This document shows positions 1-8,909 of a stretch of 64,000 nt of DNA, one piece after another; position 1 is the stretch's first letter; the number at the start of each line of letters is the position of its first letter. Both the position numbers and the translations under genes were made by a program. The stretch comes from Okibacterium fritillariae (lineage in GTDB: Bacteria; Actinomycetota; Actinomycetes; Actinomycetales; Microbacteriaceae): positions 1,054,001-1,118,000 of the forward strand of contig NZ_FUZP01000001.1 of assembly GCF_900167575.1 (NCBI RefSeq). Reading direction: 5' to 3'. The notes under the pieces were generated by a model. That model was given only the letters and a program-made list of their open reading frames with translations, did no database searches and was not told the DNA's origin.

Positions 1-191
1 CCGATCGTCGGCAGGGCGACGTTCAAGATCGAGTTGTCGAGCATCTCGAACAGGAACACGGCCGATAGCCCGGCGATCGCGACCCACGCCTCGCGCAGCG
101 ACCCCGGCGTGTTGCTCGGCGACCCCGGCGTAGTGCGTGGCGCCGCTGGCCCGTCTGGGCGAGAGGCGACGGGTGAGAGTTCGGATGACAT
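1..191 (-). CDS. MFS drug/solute exporter, DHA2 type (N-terminal fragment)
   Basis: Only the first 63 codons are in the window; the rest lies beyond position 1. The start ATG at 191 has a good ribosome site (AAGGAG) about 8 nt upstream. After a Pro/Ser/Thr-rich cytoplasmic stretch of about 35 residues comes a first membrane helix ending in DNSILNVALPTIG, which is the motif at the end of TMS1 in 14-helix DHA2 proton-driven exporters (EmrB/QacA type). Substrate cannot be inferred. It is divergent from the glutathione peroxidase gene, with 193 bp between the two starts. Confidence 0.85.
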   Translation of the reverse strand, partial: MSSELSPVASRPDGPAAPRTTPGSPSNTPGSLREAWVAIAGLSAVFLFEMLDNSILNVALPTI

Positions 192-253
192 GTGGGCACA
201 CTCCTTCTGGGCGAAGAAGTGGCGGATCACTCGATACCGCGTGCCGGCGCAGG

Positions 254-266
254 TGGCCAGTGGCCA
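254..266. promoter_or_regulatory. Possible operator between divergent MFS and peroxidase genes
   Basis: TGGCCA-G-TGGCCA at 254-266 is at once a direct and an inverted repeat, and CCCACGTGGG at 304-313 is a second perfect palindrome. Both lie in the 193-bp divergent region, which is where exporter repressors usually bind. No regulator gene is visible here, so the assignment is a guess from symmetry and position only. Confidence 0.25.
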
Positions 267-384
267 GACCCTGCGTTTTTACCTCAGATGAGACGACTGT
301 ACACCCACGTGGGCTCCGACATCCAACACGCGGGGTTAGAGTCGAACAACGCTCACCGCGTGACTCGACCAGAGAGAAGACACC

Positions 385-870
385 GTGACCGACGCGCTCG
401 ACACCATCGAAATCACCACCATCGACGGGGATGCCGCAACCCTCGCCGACTATGCGCCCGTGAAGCTCATCGTCAACGTGGCCTCACGGTGCGGCCTCGC
501 CCCGCAATACGAGAAGCTCGAGCAGCTGCAGAAGACCTACGGCGACCGCGGCTTCACGGTGCTCGGTTTTCCGAGCAACCAGTTCCTGCAGGAGCTCAGC
601 GACGAGGACAAGATCAAGGAGTACTGCTCGATGACCTGGGGCGTCACGTTTCCCATGTTCGAGAAGGTGAAAGTGAACGGCCGCTCGGCTCACCCTCTCT
701 ACCAGGAGCTGACGAAGGCCGAGGATGCCGACGGCAAGGCGGGCCGCGTGAAGTGGAACTTCGAGAAGTTCGTCATCACGCCCGACGGCCGCGTGCACCG
801 CTTCCGCCCCACGGTCGAGCCCGACGCCCCCGAGATCGTCTCGCTCATCGAGTCGTCGCTTCCGGCCTGA
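385..870 (+). CDS. Glutathione peroxidase family thiol peroxidase
   Basis: A 161-aa protein of normal family length, starting at GTG. The family catalytic residues are visible: peroxidatic Cys36 in NVASRCG, Gln66 in GFPSNQF, and Trp124-Asn125 in KWNFEKF. Cys81 (EYC) is in the position of the resolving cysteine of thioredoxin-dependent non-selenium members, while the second cysteine found in some members (GFPCNQF) is Ser64 here. Actinobacteria of this group lack glutathione, so the likely role is reduction of peroxides with thioredoxin or a mycothiol system in the cytoplasm. It is transcribed alone; a bidirectional hairpin follows. Confidence 0.92.
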   Translation: MTDALDTIEITTIDGDAATLADYAPVKLIVNVASRCGLAPQYEKLEQLQKTYGDRGFTVLGFPSNQFLQELSDEDKIKEYCSMTWGVTFPMFEKVKVNGRSAHPLYQELTKAEDADGKAGRVKWNFEKFVITPDGRVHRFRPTVEPDAPEIVSLIESSLPA

Positions 871-897
871 TCGCCGGAACCCCACGAACGACGAGAA

Positions 898-925
898 GCC
901 CCGAGCACCCTGCGGTGCCCGGGGC
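898..925. terminator. Bidirectional terminator hairpin
   Basis: GCCCCG-A-GCACC, loop CTGC, GGTGC-C-CGGGGC, followed on the plus strand by a pyrimidine run. It sits between the convergent ends of the peroxidase gene (870) and the sugar permease gene (939), so it can serve both. Confidence 0.75.
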
Positions 926-938
926 CTCTCCATTCCCG

Positions 939-2186
939 CTAGCGTCCGGATCGTCTCTGCCCCCGCCGGGACAGCGCGTCGAGCACGACGGCCGCGAGCA
1001 GCACCAGCGCGGTGATGATCTGCTGGGCATCCGACGAGAAGCCGATCAGATAGAGACCGTTGTTGATCGATCCGACGACGAGCGCACCGAGGATCGGGGC
1101 CCAGGCCGACCCGCGCCCGCCGAAGAGGCTCGTGCCACCGATCACGGCCGCCGCGATTGCGTTCAGCAGGTCCTGTGTGCCGACGAGGGTCGATCCCGCG
1201 TTTGTCGTCACGCCGGCCTTCATCAGGCCGAAGAGGGCGGCGATCACACCCGCGGCCATGAACACGCTGATGCGCACCCAGGTCACCCGGATGCCCGACC
1301 GCCGTGCCGCCTCGACGTTGCCGCCCACGGCGTAGATGGCGCGCCCGTACTTCGTCTTGCGCAGCACGAGGTCGATGATGATGGCCACCGCGATGAGCAC
1401 GGCGAACGGCAGCGCCAGACCGAAGTCCTGGTTGACGATTGCCAAGAACCCGAAGGTCACGGCGGCGAGCAGCACGCTGCGGATTCCGATGCCGAGGTAG
1501 GACGGCCGCGTGAGCCCGGCTCGCTGCCGCCGCATGGCTCCGAACACCTGTCCGCCGGCATAGACGATCACGATGAGGGCGCCCGCTGCATAGGCGAGAG
1601 TCTCGGGGAAATAGAAGTTCGCCAGGTCGGAGACGAACGTGTTCGACACGCTCAGGTTCTTCTGCGTTCCGAGAATGGTGAGCGTGAGTCCTGAGTAGGC
1701 GAGCAGACCGGCCAGGGTGACCACGAAGGCGGGAATGCCGACCACGGCGAAGAACCAACCCTGAATGAATCCGACACCGACACCCAGCGCGAACATGGCC
1801 AACACGGCAACCCACGGGTCAGCACCCTGCCGCAGCAGCAATACACCCATGAGGGATGCCGACAGCCCGCCGAGTTGCGCAAGCGAGAGGTCGATCTCCC
1901 CGAGCAGCAGCACGAGGTTGATGCCGAGCGCGAGCATGCCGATGTAGGCGACCGATGTCGACAGGTTCACGAGGTTCGACGGCGAGATGAAGTTGCCGTT
2001 GATGGTTTGGAACACAATCACGATGACGACGAGGCCGACGATCACGGGCAGCACACCCAGTTGACCTTCGCGAATGCGTCGTCCGAAAGCCTGCACCGGG
2101 TTGACGGCGTGGATGCGTTCGTCGACCGCGGCGGGCACGAACGTCGCCGTGCTCAGACCGTCCTTGGTGGGGGCGTCCTGGCTCAT
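939..2186 (-). CDS. Sugar ABC transporter permease, XylH type
   Basis: A 415-aa polytopic membrane protein. It has a short cytoplasmic N-terminus, then about ten hydrophobic segments beginning near residue 40, and the FISPSNLVNLS and LLGEIDLSLAQLGG segments typical of ribose/xylose-class (RbsC/XylH, BPD_transp_2) permeases. The start at 2186 overlaps the stop of the ATPase gene as ATGA, indicating translational coupling; longer readings run into that gene. It forms the membrane channel for the binding protein and ATPase encoded just upstream. The xylose assignment rests on likeness of the set to XylFGH; another pentose or hexose is possible. Confidence 0.88.
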   Translation of the reverse strand: MSQDAPTKDGLSTATFVPAAVDERIHAVNPVQAFGRRIREGQLGVLPVIVGLVVIVIVFQTINGNFISPSNLVNLSTSVAYIGMLALGINLVLLLGEIDLSLAQLGGLSASLMGVLLLRQGADPWVAVLAMFALGVGVGFIQGWFFAVVGIPAFVVTLAGLLAYSGLTLTILGTQKNLSVSNTFVSDLANFYFPETLAYAAGALIVIVYAGGQVFGAMRRQRAGLTRPSYLGIGIRSVLLAAVTFGFLAIVNQDFGLALPFAVLIAVAIIIDLVLRKTKYGRAIYAVGGNVEAARRSGIRVTWVRISVFMAAGVIAALFGLMKAGVTTNAGSTLVGTQDLLNAIAAAVIGGTSLFGGRGSAWAPILGALVVGSINNGLYLIGFSSDAQQIITALVLLAAVVLDALSRRGQRRSGR

Positions 2187-2980
2187 GAGGGGGTCCTTTC
2201 CGTGCCGGCGAGGGAGTTCTTCGCGGCCCGCTGGCTGACGACGTTGTCCGAGGCGCCCGTGATCGCGCTGATCAGCGTCTCGGTCGAGGTGTTCGCCCCG
2301 TCGAAGTCGCCCGCGTCCTTTCCGAGCCGCAGAACATGGATGCGGTCGCACACCGCCTGCACGTCGGCCATGCTGTGGCTCACGAGCAGCACGCCGAGCT
2401 TCTGTTCGCGCAGACGCTCGATGAGGTTGAGCACCTCGGCCGTCTGGGCGACGCCGAGAGCGGCGGTGGGTTCGTCGAGCATGACGAGTGCGGGCGAGCC
2501 GAGCAGTGACCGCGCGATGGCGACCGTCTGCCGTTGCCCACCCGAGAGGGCGGCGATGGGGATGCGCACGCTCGGGATCTTGGCCGACAGCGAGCGCAGC
2601 AGGTCCCAGGACTTCTTCTCCATGGCGACCTCATCGAGCACGCCGCCCATGAGGAACTCCTGACCGAGGAAGAGGTTGGCGACGACATCGAGGTTGTCGC
2701 ACAGGGATAGATCCTGGAACACGGTCGCGATGCCGGCTCGCTGTGCCGCCTGCGGCGACGAGAACGAGACGCGCTCGCCCGAGACCGCGATGGTGCCCTC
2801 GTCGAACGAATGCACGCCCGAGATGATGTTGATGAGTGTGGACTTGCCGGCGCCGTTGTCGCCGACGAGACCGACGACCTCGCCCGCGTGCACGGTGAGA
2901 TTCACGTCGGTCAGCGCTTGGACAGCGCCGAAGCGTTTCGAGATTCCCGTCATCTCAAGGACGGGGGTGGTGGGTGTCAC
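2183..2980 (-). CDS. Sugar ABC transporter ATP-binding protein, single-domain XylG type
   Basis: A 265-aa ATPase with Walker A GDNGAGKST (residues 40-48), Q-loop in VFQDLSL, signature LSGGQ, Walker B VMLDEPTAAL and switch His in VSHS. E. coli XylG and RbsA carry two fused ATPase domains (about 500 aa); this one has only one, as is common in actinobacterial members, so it probably works as a homodimer. The GTG at 2980 was chosen because AAGGA lies about 7 nt upstream; upstream frames have no good ribosome site. It is the middle gene of the operon: 82 nt after the binding protein and overlapping the permease by 4 nt. Confidence 0.9.
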   Translation of the reverse strand: MTPTTPVLEMTGISKRFGAVQALTDVNLTVHAGEVVGLVGDNGAGKSTLINIISGVHSFDEGTIAVSGERVSFSSPQAAQRAGIATVFQDLSLCDNLDVVANLFLGQEFLMGGVLDEVAMEKKSWDLLRSLSAKIPSVRIPIAALSGGQRQTVAIARSLLGSPALVMLDEPTAALGVAQTAEVLNLIERLREQKLGVLLVSHSMADVQAVCDRIHVLRLGKDAGDFDGANTSTETLISAITGASDNVVSQRAAKNSLAGTERTPS

Positions 2981-3062
2981 GTCATTTCCTTCCAGCAGCG
3001 GGTCACAGGGCAGTGGCGGATGGCCGGATCGCTCCGACCACCCGCCCGGTTGCGGCGGTGTC

Positions 3063-4151
3063 CTAACCGGAGATGCCTGCTGCGGTGCAGAGCGCAGCGG
3101 CGTCACCCGTGCACACGTCGCTCTCCTTGGTCTGGCCGGAGGTGAAGACATCCTTTAGGTTGTCTTTCGTGATGACCTGGGCGTCGACGAAGTCGGTGGG
3201 GACATCCTTGTAGGTGTCCTTCGCCTGCACCTCTTTACCCTGCGCGAGCGCGACGGCGGCTGTCGCGGCGAATTCGGCCTGCGGCGCATACGCCTTGTAG
3301 ATAGTGGCGTACTGCAGGCCACGCAGGATGTTCTGCAGGCCGTCGACCTCGCCATCCTGGCCGGTGACCACGGGATCGACCCCGGCCTTCTGTGCGGCCG
3401 CGATCACACCGCCGGCCGTGCCGTCGTTCGCCGAGTAGATGGCAATGGGTTTCTCAGAACCGCTGTTCAGCTGACCCTCCACCCACTGTCGAGCGTCATC
3501 CGGGTTCCAGTCCAGCGTGTCGTGGGTGGCCGTGATGTCGACCCCCGCCGCCTTCAGGACCTTCTCGGCGCCGGACTTGAAGTCGGCCGCGTTCGGGTCC
3601 TTCGGGTCACCGTTCACCATCCAGATCGGCCCGGATGTCGCGTCGACACCCTTGGCCTTCAACCCGTCGAGCACGGCCTGGCCCTGCAGTTCGCCGATCT
3701 TCTCGTTGTTGAACGACGTGTAGTAGTCAGCACCCTCGAAGAACCGGTCGTACGAGATGACGGGAACCTTCTTCGCCTTGGCTTTCTGCAGCACGCTGCC
3801 GAGTGCCGATGCGTCGACGGGGTCGATGACGAGAACGTTCGCGCCATCGGTCAGCGCGGCTTCGGCCTGCTGCTGTTGCTGGGTCGCGTCTTGGTTGGCG
3901 TTGTTGTAGACGACGGTGATGCTCGGATCGAGTTTCTTGACGTCGGCCTCGAAGTTCGGCCGGTCCTGCGCCTCGTAGCGGGTCGTCTTGTTCTCGGGCA
4001 GGAGGAGGGCGATCTTGAGATCGCCTCCGTTGGCCGAGGCGCCGCCGGTCGAACCGGCCTGTCCCTGCTGGTTTCCGCACCCGGCGAGGGTGACGATCAC
4101 ACCCGCCGCGATCACGCCCGCGAGCACGCGGCGTTTCATGTCGAATTGCAT
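3063..4151 (-). CDS. Sugar-binding lipoprotein, XylF type
   Basis: A 362-aa solute-binding lipoprotein of the periplasmic-binding-protein class B fold. A short basic N-terminus and hydrophobic stretch lead to lipobox LAGC with Cys25 as the lipidated residue. Mature-protein motifs match XylF: PVISYDRFFEGADYYTSFNNEKIG and VVTGQDGEVDGLQNILRG regions. The ATG at 4151 is preferred over an upstream ATG at 4166 because GGAGAGG lies 6 nt upstream of it. It captures the sugar outside the membrane and hands it to the permease. As first gene of the operon it is likely the most strongly expressed. Confidence 0.9.
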   Translation of the reverse strand: MQFDMKRRVLAGVIAAGVIVTLAGCGNQQGQAGSTGGASANGGDLKIALLLPENKTTRYEAQDRPNFEADVKKLDPSITVVYNNANQDATQQQQQAEAALTDGANVLVIDPVDASALGSVLQKAKAKKVPVISYDRFFEGADYYTSFNNEKIGELQGQAVLDGLKAKGVDATSGPIWMVNGDPKDPNAADFKSGAEKVLKAAGVDITATHDTLDWNPDDARQWVEGQLNSGSEKPIAIYSANDGTAGGVIAAAQKAGVDPVVTGQDGEVDGLQNILRGLQYATIYKAYAPQAEFAATAAVALAQGKEVQAKDTYKDVPTDFVDAQVITKDNLKDVFTSGQTKESDVCTGDAAALCTAAGISG

Positions 4152-4269
4152 TGTTGACCTCTCCATCGAGTCTGTCCGGCCTGCGCGAGCGGTGCGTCGA
4201 TGCGACGGTGCATCGTTCGTGGGCCCAGCATCAGCTGCTGTGATGTACGGAAGTCAACCACCGTGGGGT

Positions 4270-4294
4270 CTTGGCGTCAATTGTTGAACGCAAG
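4270..4294. promoter_or_regulatory. Candidate ROK-regulator operator ahead of the sugar operon
   Basis: A 25-bp near-palindrome (minus strand reads CTTG...TTCAA...TTGA...CAAG) with matching arms CTTG/CAAG and TCAA/TTGA symmetric about position 4282. It starts 6 bp past the stop codon of the ROK regulator and lies about 120 bp before the binding-protein start. ROK proteins often bind such TTGA-rich palindromes, so control by the neighbouring regulator is the simplest reading; this is inference. Confidence 0.5.
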
Positions 4295-4299
4295 GTTTT

Positions 4300-5460
4300 T
4301 CAGATTGCGAGCGCGCTCACGGCCAACCCGATGGCGCCGTGCAGGGGCGCGCGCACGCCGAGCTCGCCCGCGACGACCGCGGGTGCGGATCCGACGGCAC
4401 CGAAGGCGTTGCGTTCGAAGCTGTGGCGCACGGGCGAGAGGAGGAGTTCGCGCGTCTCGGCCAGCTCGCCGCCCACCACGATGAGGTCGACGTCGAGCAG
4501 GTTGTTGGCGCTCGCGAGCGCCAAGCCGATGTGACGGCCGGCGTCGGCGACGATGCGACCGCACAACGGGTCGCCCGCGCTGGCCTCCGAGATGATGTCC
4601 GCGTAGTTGAGGTGAGAATACGCCGCCGGCAGCTGCGCGGTGAGGGCGGCCGCGCCCACGAAACTCTCGAGGCATCCGCGATTGCCACACCGACAGAGCG
4701 GCCCGTCGGGGTCGATCGAGACGTGTCCGATCTCGCCCCCCGCGCCGCGTCGTCCGATCTGCGGGGTGCCGCCGCGCACGACGACACCGCCGATGCCGTG
4801 CGATGCCCGCAGATAGAGAACGTTCGGGATGCCTCGGGCGACGCCGGTGTGCGCCTCGGCCACGCCCGCGAGCGTCGCGTCGTTCCCGGCCGACGCGGGG
4901 CAGCCCACGCGCTGCTGCACGGCGTGGGCGATGTCGACGCCGTCCCAGCCGCGCATGAGTCCCGGCACCGCCGTGTGTCCGGTCTCGGGGTCGATGGGCG
5001 CCGGAACGGCGATCCCGATTCCGCGCACCTCGCCGCTGTCGGCCCCGACCCGATCGAGCAGGTCGTCGAGCAGGAACGCAGCGCGGTCGAGGCTCGCGTC
5101 GGCGTAGTGGTCGGGTGCGAGGGGCATGTGGTGTTCCGCGACGATGCTGCTCGACGGGTCGGCGAGTGCGATGCGTAGATGCCGGGTGCCGACATGCATG
5201 CCGACGACGAGGCCGTTGCCGCGCGCCAAGGTCACCTGGACGGCGCGTCTGCCGTTGCGCACCGCATAGCTGACCGCGAGGGTGCCGGCGGCCGTCAGTT
5301 CTTTGACGATGTTCGAGACGGTGGCGGGGGAGAGGCCCGTTGCGCCGGCCAATTCGACCTGCGTGATCCCCCCGTGGCGCCGGACCGCCTCGACCGTGAG
5401 CGCGCGGTTGGCTTCGCGCAGTGAAGTCTGCGATCCGGTCGGGCGCACATGTGAGGACAC
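4300..5460 (-). CDS. ROK-family transcriptional regulator (XylR/NagC-like)
   Basis: A 386-aa protein. Residues 32-60 form a winged helix-turn-helix (GITQVELAGATGLSPATVSN), followed by a ROK sugar-kinase-like domain with the zinc motif CRCGNRGCLESF. The DNA-binding N-terminus separates it from plain ROK glucokinases. It is encoded on the same strand upstream of the sugar ABC operon and probably represses it until the sugar binds. The GTG start at 5460 is preceded by TAATCT (5467-5472) exactly 6 nt upstream and has no ribosome site, suggesting leaderless transcription. Confidence 0.88.
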   Translation of the reverse strand: MSSHVRPTGSQTSLREANRALTVEAVRRHGGITQVELAGATGLSPATVSNIVKELTAAGTLAVSYAVRNGRRAVQVTLARGNGLVVGMHVGTRHLRIALADPSSSIVAEHHMPLAPDHYADASLDRAAFLLDDLLDRVGADSGEVRGIGIAVPAPIDPETGHTAVPGLMRGWDGVDIAHAVQQRVGCPASAGNDATLAGVAEAHTGVARGIPNVLYLRASHGIGGVVVRGGTPQIGRRGAGGEIGHVSIDPDGPLCRCGNRGCLESFVGAAALTAQLPAAYSHLNYADIISEASAGDPLCGRIVADAGRHIGLALASANNLLDVDLIVVGGELAETRELLLSPVRHSFERNAFGAVGSAPAVVAGELGVRAPLHGAIGLAVSALAI

Positions 5461-5566
5461 CGGTCTAGATTATCGGTCTTCCTGGCTCTGAGACCTGAAG
5501 TCAGGAATCTTGCCCCTCGCGCCGCGGATCGGCGCCCCGGCCGCCGGATCCACGGCCGTCAGGCCC

Positions 5567-6895
5567 CTAGCTCTTCGCGCGCGACTTTCCGAACGCCGCC
5601 GTGAATGCCTTGCGCGGCGTCTCGAGTGCGGTCAGCGCAGTCGTCTCGCGAGAGGTCACCGCCTCGGTGAACCAGCCGATGAACACCCGGATCTTGCGGT
5701 TGAAGGTCGGGATGACGGCCCCATGGTAGGCGCGGTGCATCATCCAGGCCGGAAGGTTCTTCAGCTTGATGCCCTTGACGTTGGCGGCGCCGTGCCCGAT
5801 GCCGTAGCTGGCGATCGTGCCGAGCGATTCGTGGCGATATTCGACGAGGGGCCGCGACAGGATGCTCGACACCACGTTCTTGGCGGCGACGGGCGCCTGC
5901 CGCATGGCGTTCTGCGCGTTCGGCGGGTAGTAGGCGGGCTGCTTGGCGGCTGTGAGGTCGGGCACCTGCGCGTTGTCGCCGAGCGCCCATGCTCCGTCGA
6001 CGATCGAGCCGTCTTCGCGCATGACCTGCAGGTGCGCGTTGGCGATGACGTGGCCTTTGGGCCCGAGCGGCACGTTGGTGCTCTTGTAGAGCGGGTTGGG
6101 CTGCACGCCGGCGGTCCACACGATGGTGTTGGCCGGGATGACGTCGCCGCCCTTCAGGGTGACGTCGCCGTTTTCGCACGACTCGATGGTGGTCTCGAGG
6201 CGGATGTCGATGCCCCGGTCGCGCAGCGCCTGCAGCGTCCACTTCGAGAGTTCGGGGCCGACCTCGGGTGCCACGCGGTCGAGCGCTTCGATGAGCACCC
6301 AGTGCAGGTCCGATTCGTCGAGCGATGGATGATTGCGCACGGCGTTCTTCGACAGGTCGGACAGTTCGCTGAGCGCCTCGACTCCCGTGTAGCCGCCGCC
6401 CACGAACACGAACGTGAGCGCCTTACGCTTTTCGGCCTCGTCGGTGGTTTCGGCGGCGCGCGCTACTTGTTCGAGCACCCGGTTGTGGGTGTAGACGGCT
6501 TCTTCGACGGTCTTGAAGCCGACGGCGTTCTCTTTCAGCCCGGGTGTGGGGAACACGCGCGTGACGGCGCCGAGCGCCAGGATGACCTGGTCGTAGTCGA
6601 TCGAGATCTCGTGATCGTTGAGCAGGTCGATGTTCGCGGTTTTTTGTTCGACGTCGAGTCCGGTGACGGTGCCGCGCAGCACGGTGCAGTGGCGCAGCGT
6701 GCGTCGCAGGTCGATGGTGACGTCGGCGGGGTTGACGTGGCCGCCGGCCACTTCGGGCAGCAGCGGCTGGTACGTCATGTAGGGGTTCGAGTCGACGACG
6801 GTGATCTCGAGGAGCGCGTCGCTCTGGTTCTGGAGAGTCTTCGCGGCATAGAGGCCGGCGTATCCGCCGCCGAGGATCAGAATTCTTTGGCTCAT
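5567..6895 (-). CDS. ndh: Type II NADH:quinone oxidoreductase (NDH-2)
   Basis: A 442-aa flavoprotein with an N-terminal FAD fingerprint ILGGGYAGLYAAK (residues 7-19), a second NAD-binding fingerprint FVFVGGGYTGVEAL, and the ALGDNAQVPDLT segment that contacts FAD. The quinone-side motif AMRQAPVAAKNV and C-terminal amphipathic region fit membrane-surface NDH-2 enzymes, which pass electrons from NADH to menaquinone without pumping protons. TAGATT lies exactly 6 nt before the ATG (6902-6907), so the mRNA is probably leaderless. A second, longer paralogue is at 58021. Confidence 0.93.
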   Translation of the reverse strand: MSQRILILGGGYAGLYAAKTLQNQSDALLEITVVDSNPYMTYQPLLPEVAGGHVNPADVTIDLRRTLRHCTVLRGTVTGLDVEQKTANIDLLNDHEISIDYDQVILALGAVTRVFPTPGLKENAVGFKTVEEAVYTHNRVLEQVARAAETTDEAEKRKALTFVFVGGGYTGVEALSELSDLSKNAVRNHPSLDESDLHWVLIEALDRVAPEVGPELSKWTLQALRDRGIDIRLETTIESCENGDVTLKGGDVIPANTIVWTAGVQPNPLYKSTNVPLGPKGHVIANAHLQVMREDGSIVDGAWALGDNAQVPDLTAAKQPAYYPPNAQNAMRQAPVAAKNVVSSILSRPLVEYRHESLGTIASYGIGHGAANVKGIKLKNLPAWMMHRAYHGAVIPTFNRKIRVFIGWFTEAVTSRETTALTALETPRKAFTAAFGKSRAKS

Positions 6896-6981
6896 CCTAC
6901 GAATCTACGCGCGAGTGCCCCGGCAATCCAGGGGCTCGATTCCCACTGAACCTGCCGTTATCATCGGCCGGCGGGGTCCCG

Positions 6982-7623
6982 CTAGCGAATCGTCTTGCGA
7001 GCCGTGATCTGTCCGGTGTCGAATCCCATGAGGTGCAGGCCGCCGTGGAATCGAGCGTGTTCGATCTTCACGCAGCGGTCCATGACCACTTCGATGCCGC
7101 GAGATTCGGCGTCGCGCGCCGCATCCTCGTTCCAGATGCCGAGTTGCACCCACATGACGGGCGAGCCGACCGCGGCGACCTCGTCGACGACCGACGGAAT
7201 GTCGCTGGCCTTGCGGAACACGTCGACGATGTCGGGCACCTCGGGCAGCGATGCGAGGTCGGGGTAGGCCTTCTGGCCGAGGATCTCGGTGGCGTTCGGG
7301 TTGACGAAGTAGACGCGGTAGTCGGTCGACTGCAACAGGTAGGTGCCGACGAAGTAGCTCGACCGCGACGGGTTCGACGAGGCGCCCACGATCGCGATGG
7401 ACTTCGCGCGACGCAGGATGCCGAGCCGCTTCTTGGCGTCGGGCCCCTCCCAGGTGCGCTGCGACTTCAACAGGCGGGCGAGAGGCGAGTCGGCGGGCAG
7501 CTGACAGCTGAGCCCGTTGGCGAGCACGGCGTTGACGGTGTCGCCCCCGGTGGATGACGCGGCGCTGCCGTCGATGCCGGCCGATGTGCTCTCGGCGGTG
7601 TTGGTTGCGGTGCTCATGCTCAT
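6982..7623 (-). CDS. CoA-binding (YccU-like) protein
   Basis: A 213-aa protein. The first 45 residues are Ser/Thr/Ala-rich and probably disordered; the rest is a Rossmann CoA-binding domain with IAIVGASSNPSRSSYFVGTYL and the downstream VDVFRKASDIPSVVDEV and CVKIEH segments of the YccU family. Start ATG 7623 overlaps the metY stop as ATGA, so it is translationally coupled to metY. CoA-binding proteins of this kind are frequent partners of metY in actinobacteria; the function is not known, but a link to sulfur or acyl metabolism is suggested by that pairing. Confidence 0.85.
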   Translation of the reverse strand: MSMSTATNTAESTSAGIDGSAASSTGGDTVNAVLANGLSCQLPADSPLARLLKSQRTWEGPDAKKRLGILRRAKSIAIVGASSNPSRSSYFVGTYLLQSTDYRVYFVNPNATEILGQKAYPDLASLPEVPDIVDVFRKASDIPSVVDEVAAVGSPVMWVQLGIWNEDAARDAESRGIEVVMDRCVKIEHARFHGGLHLMGFDTGQITARKTIR

Positions 7624-8909
7624 GCCTCCACTGCCTGGGCGAGTGCCTGGTCGAGGTCGTAGATGATGTCGTCGGGGTCTTCGATGCCCACGCTCAAGCG
7701 CACGACGCCCGGTCGCACGCCGGCCTCGAGCAGCTGCTGTTCGGTCAGCTGCGCGTGCGTGGTGGACGCCGGGTGGATGATGAGCGTCTTGGCGTCGCCG
7801 ATGTTGGCGAGGTGGCTGGCCAGGTTGACCGACTCGATGAGCTTCTGCCCGACCGGCCGACCGCCCTTGACCTCGAAGCTGAAGACCGAGCCCGGCCCCT
7901 TCGGCAGGTATTTGTTGGCGCGCTCGTGGTGCGGATGCGCGGGCAGTCCCGCCCAGTTGACGGCCTCGATGCGCGGGTCGGCGTCGAGCCATTCGGCCAC
8001 GGCTCGGGCGTTCGCCACGTGCGCGTCGATCCGGTAGGGCAGCGTCTCGACACCCTGCGCCAGCTGGAAGGCGGACTGGGCCGACAAAACGGGTCCCATG
8101 TCGCGCAGCTGTTCGGCGCGCAGGCGCGTGAGGAAGGCATATTCGCCGAAGTTGCCGGCCCACGTCAGGCCGCCATAGCTGGCGACGGGCTCGTGGAAGA
8201 GGGGGAACTTGTCGGCCGAGTAGTCGAACCGGCCGCTCTCGACGACCAGCCCGCCCACGGTGGTGCCGTGCCCACCCAAGAACTTGGTGGCCGAGTGCGT
8301 GACGATGTCGGCACCCCACTCGATCGGTCGGTTGAGATAAGGCGTGGCAATGGTCGAGTCGATCACGAGCGGGATGCCATGGGCGTGGGCCACGTCGGCG
8401 AGCGCCTCGATATCGGCGATCTCACCCGACGGGTTGGCCACGGTCTCGGCGAAGAGCACCTTGGTGCGGGGCGTGATGGCGGCGGCGTAGTCCTCGGCGT
8501 TCGAGGAACCCACGAACGTGGTCTCGACCCCGAAACGGCGCAGCGTGACATCCAACTGCGTGATCGAGCCGCCGTAGAGGTTCGCTGACGCGACGATGTG
8601 ATCGCCGGCACCCGCGAGCGACGCGAACACGATGTATTGGGCGGCAAGACCGGATGCGGTGGCCACAGCGCCGAGGCCGCCCTCGAGACTGGCCACCCGC
8701 TCTTCGAAGCTCGCGACCGTGGGGTTGGAGAGCCGCGAGTAGATGTTGCCGTATTTCTGCAACGCGAAACGCGCGGCGGCGTCGGCCGTGTCGTCGAACA
8801 CGAAAGCCGTCGACTGGTAGATGGGCAGCGCTCGCGCGCCCGTCACCTGGTCGGGGATGTTGCCCGCGTGAATCGCACGCGTGCGGAAGCCGTATTCGCG
8901 ATCTGCCAT
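7620..8909 (-). CDS. metY: O-acetylhomoserine sulfhydrylase
   Basis: A 429-aa PLP enzyme of the Cys/Met-metabolism family. The PLP lysine is Lys209 in HSATKFLGGHG, and YSRLSNPT with ANLYGGS are family signatures. The length and the long insertion around residues 225-240 match O-acetylhomoserine aminocarboxypropyltransferase rather than cystathionine synthases (about 390 aa). It makes homocysteine from O-acetylhomoserine and sulfide in methionine synthesis. ATG 8909 is chosen over GTG 8939 because TAATCT (8917-8922) lies 7 nt upstream, a leaderless promoter, and because homologues begin at this position. Confidence 0.92.
   Translation of the reverse strand: MADREYGFRTRAIHAGNIPDQVTGARALPIYQSTAFVFDDTADAAARFALQKYGNIYSRLSNPTVASFEERVASLEGGLGAVATASGLAAQYIVFASLAGAGDHIVASANLYGGSITQLDVTLRRFGVETTFVGSSNAEDYAAAITPRTKVLFAETVANPSGEIADIEALADVAHAHGIPLVIDSTIATPYLNRPIEWGADIVTHSATKFLGGHGTTVGGLVVESGRFDYSADKFPLFHEPVASYGGLTWAGNFGEYAFLTRLRAEQLRDMGPVLSAQSAFQLAQGVETLPYRIDAHVANARAVAEWLDADPRIEAVNWAGLPAHPHHERANKYLPKGPGSVFSFEVKGGRPVGQKLIESVNLASHLANIGDAKTLIIHPASTTHAQLTEQQLLEAGVRPGVVRLSVGIEDPDDIIYDLDQALAQAVEA

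Noticed and set aside
484-1815. A 443-codon minus-strand frame over the peroxidase and permease genes
   Set aside because: Wrong frame of the XylH permease and antisense of the peroxidase; Arg-rich low-quality translation.
5479-5507. TTCCTG...CAGGAA inverted repeat upstream of the ROK gene
   Set aside because: Six-base arms 17 nt apart are expected by chance at this density and the spacer is not symmetric.
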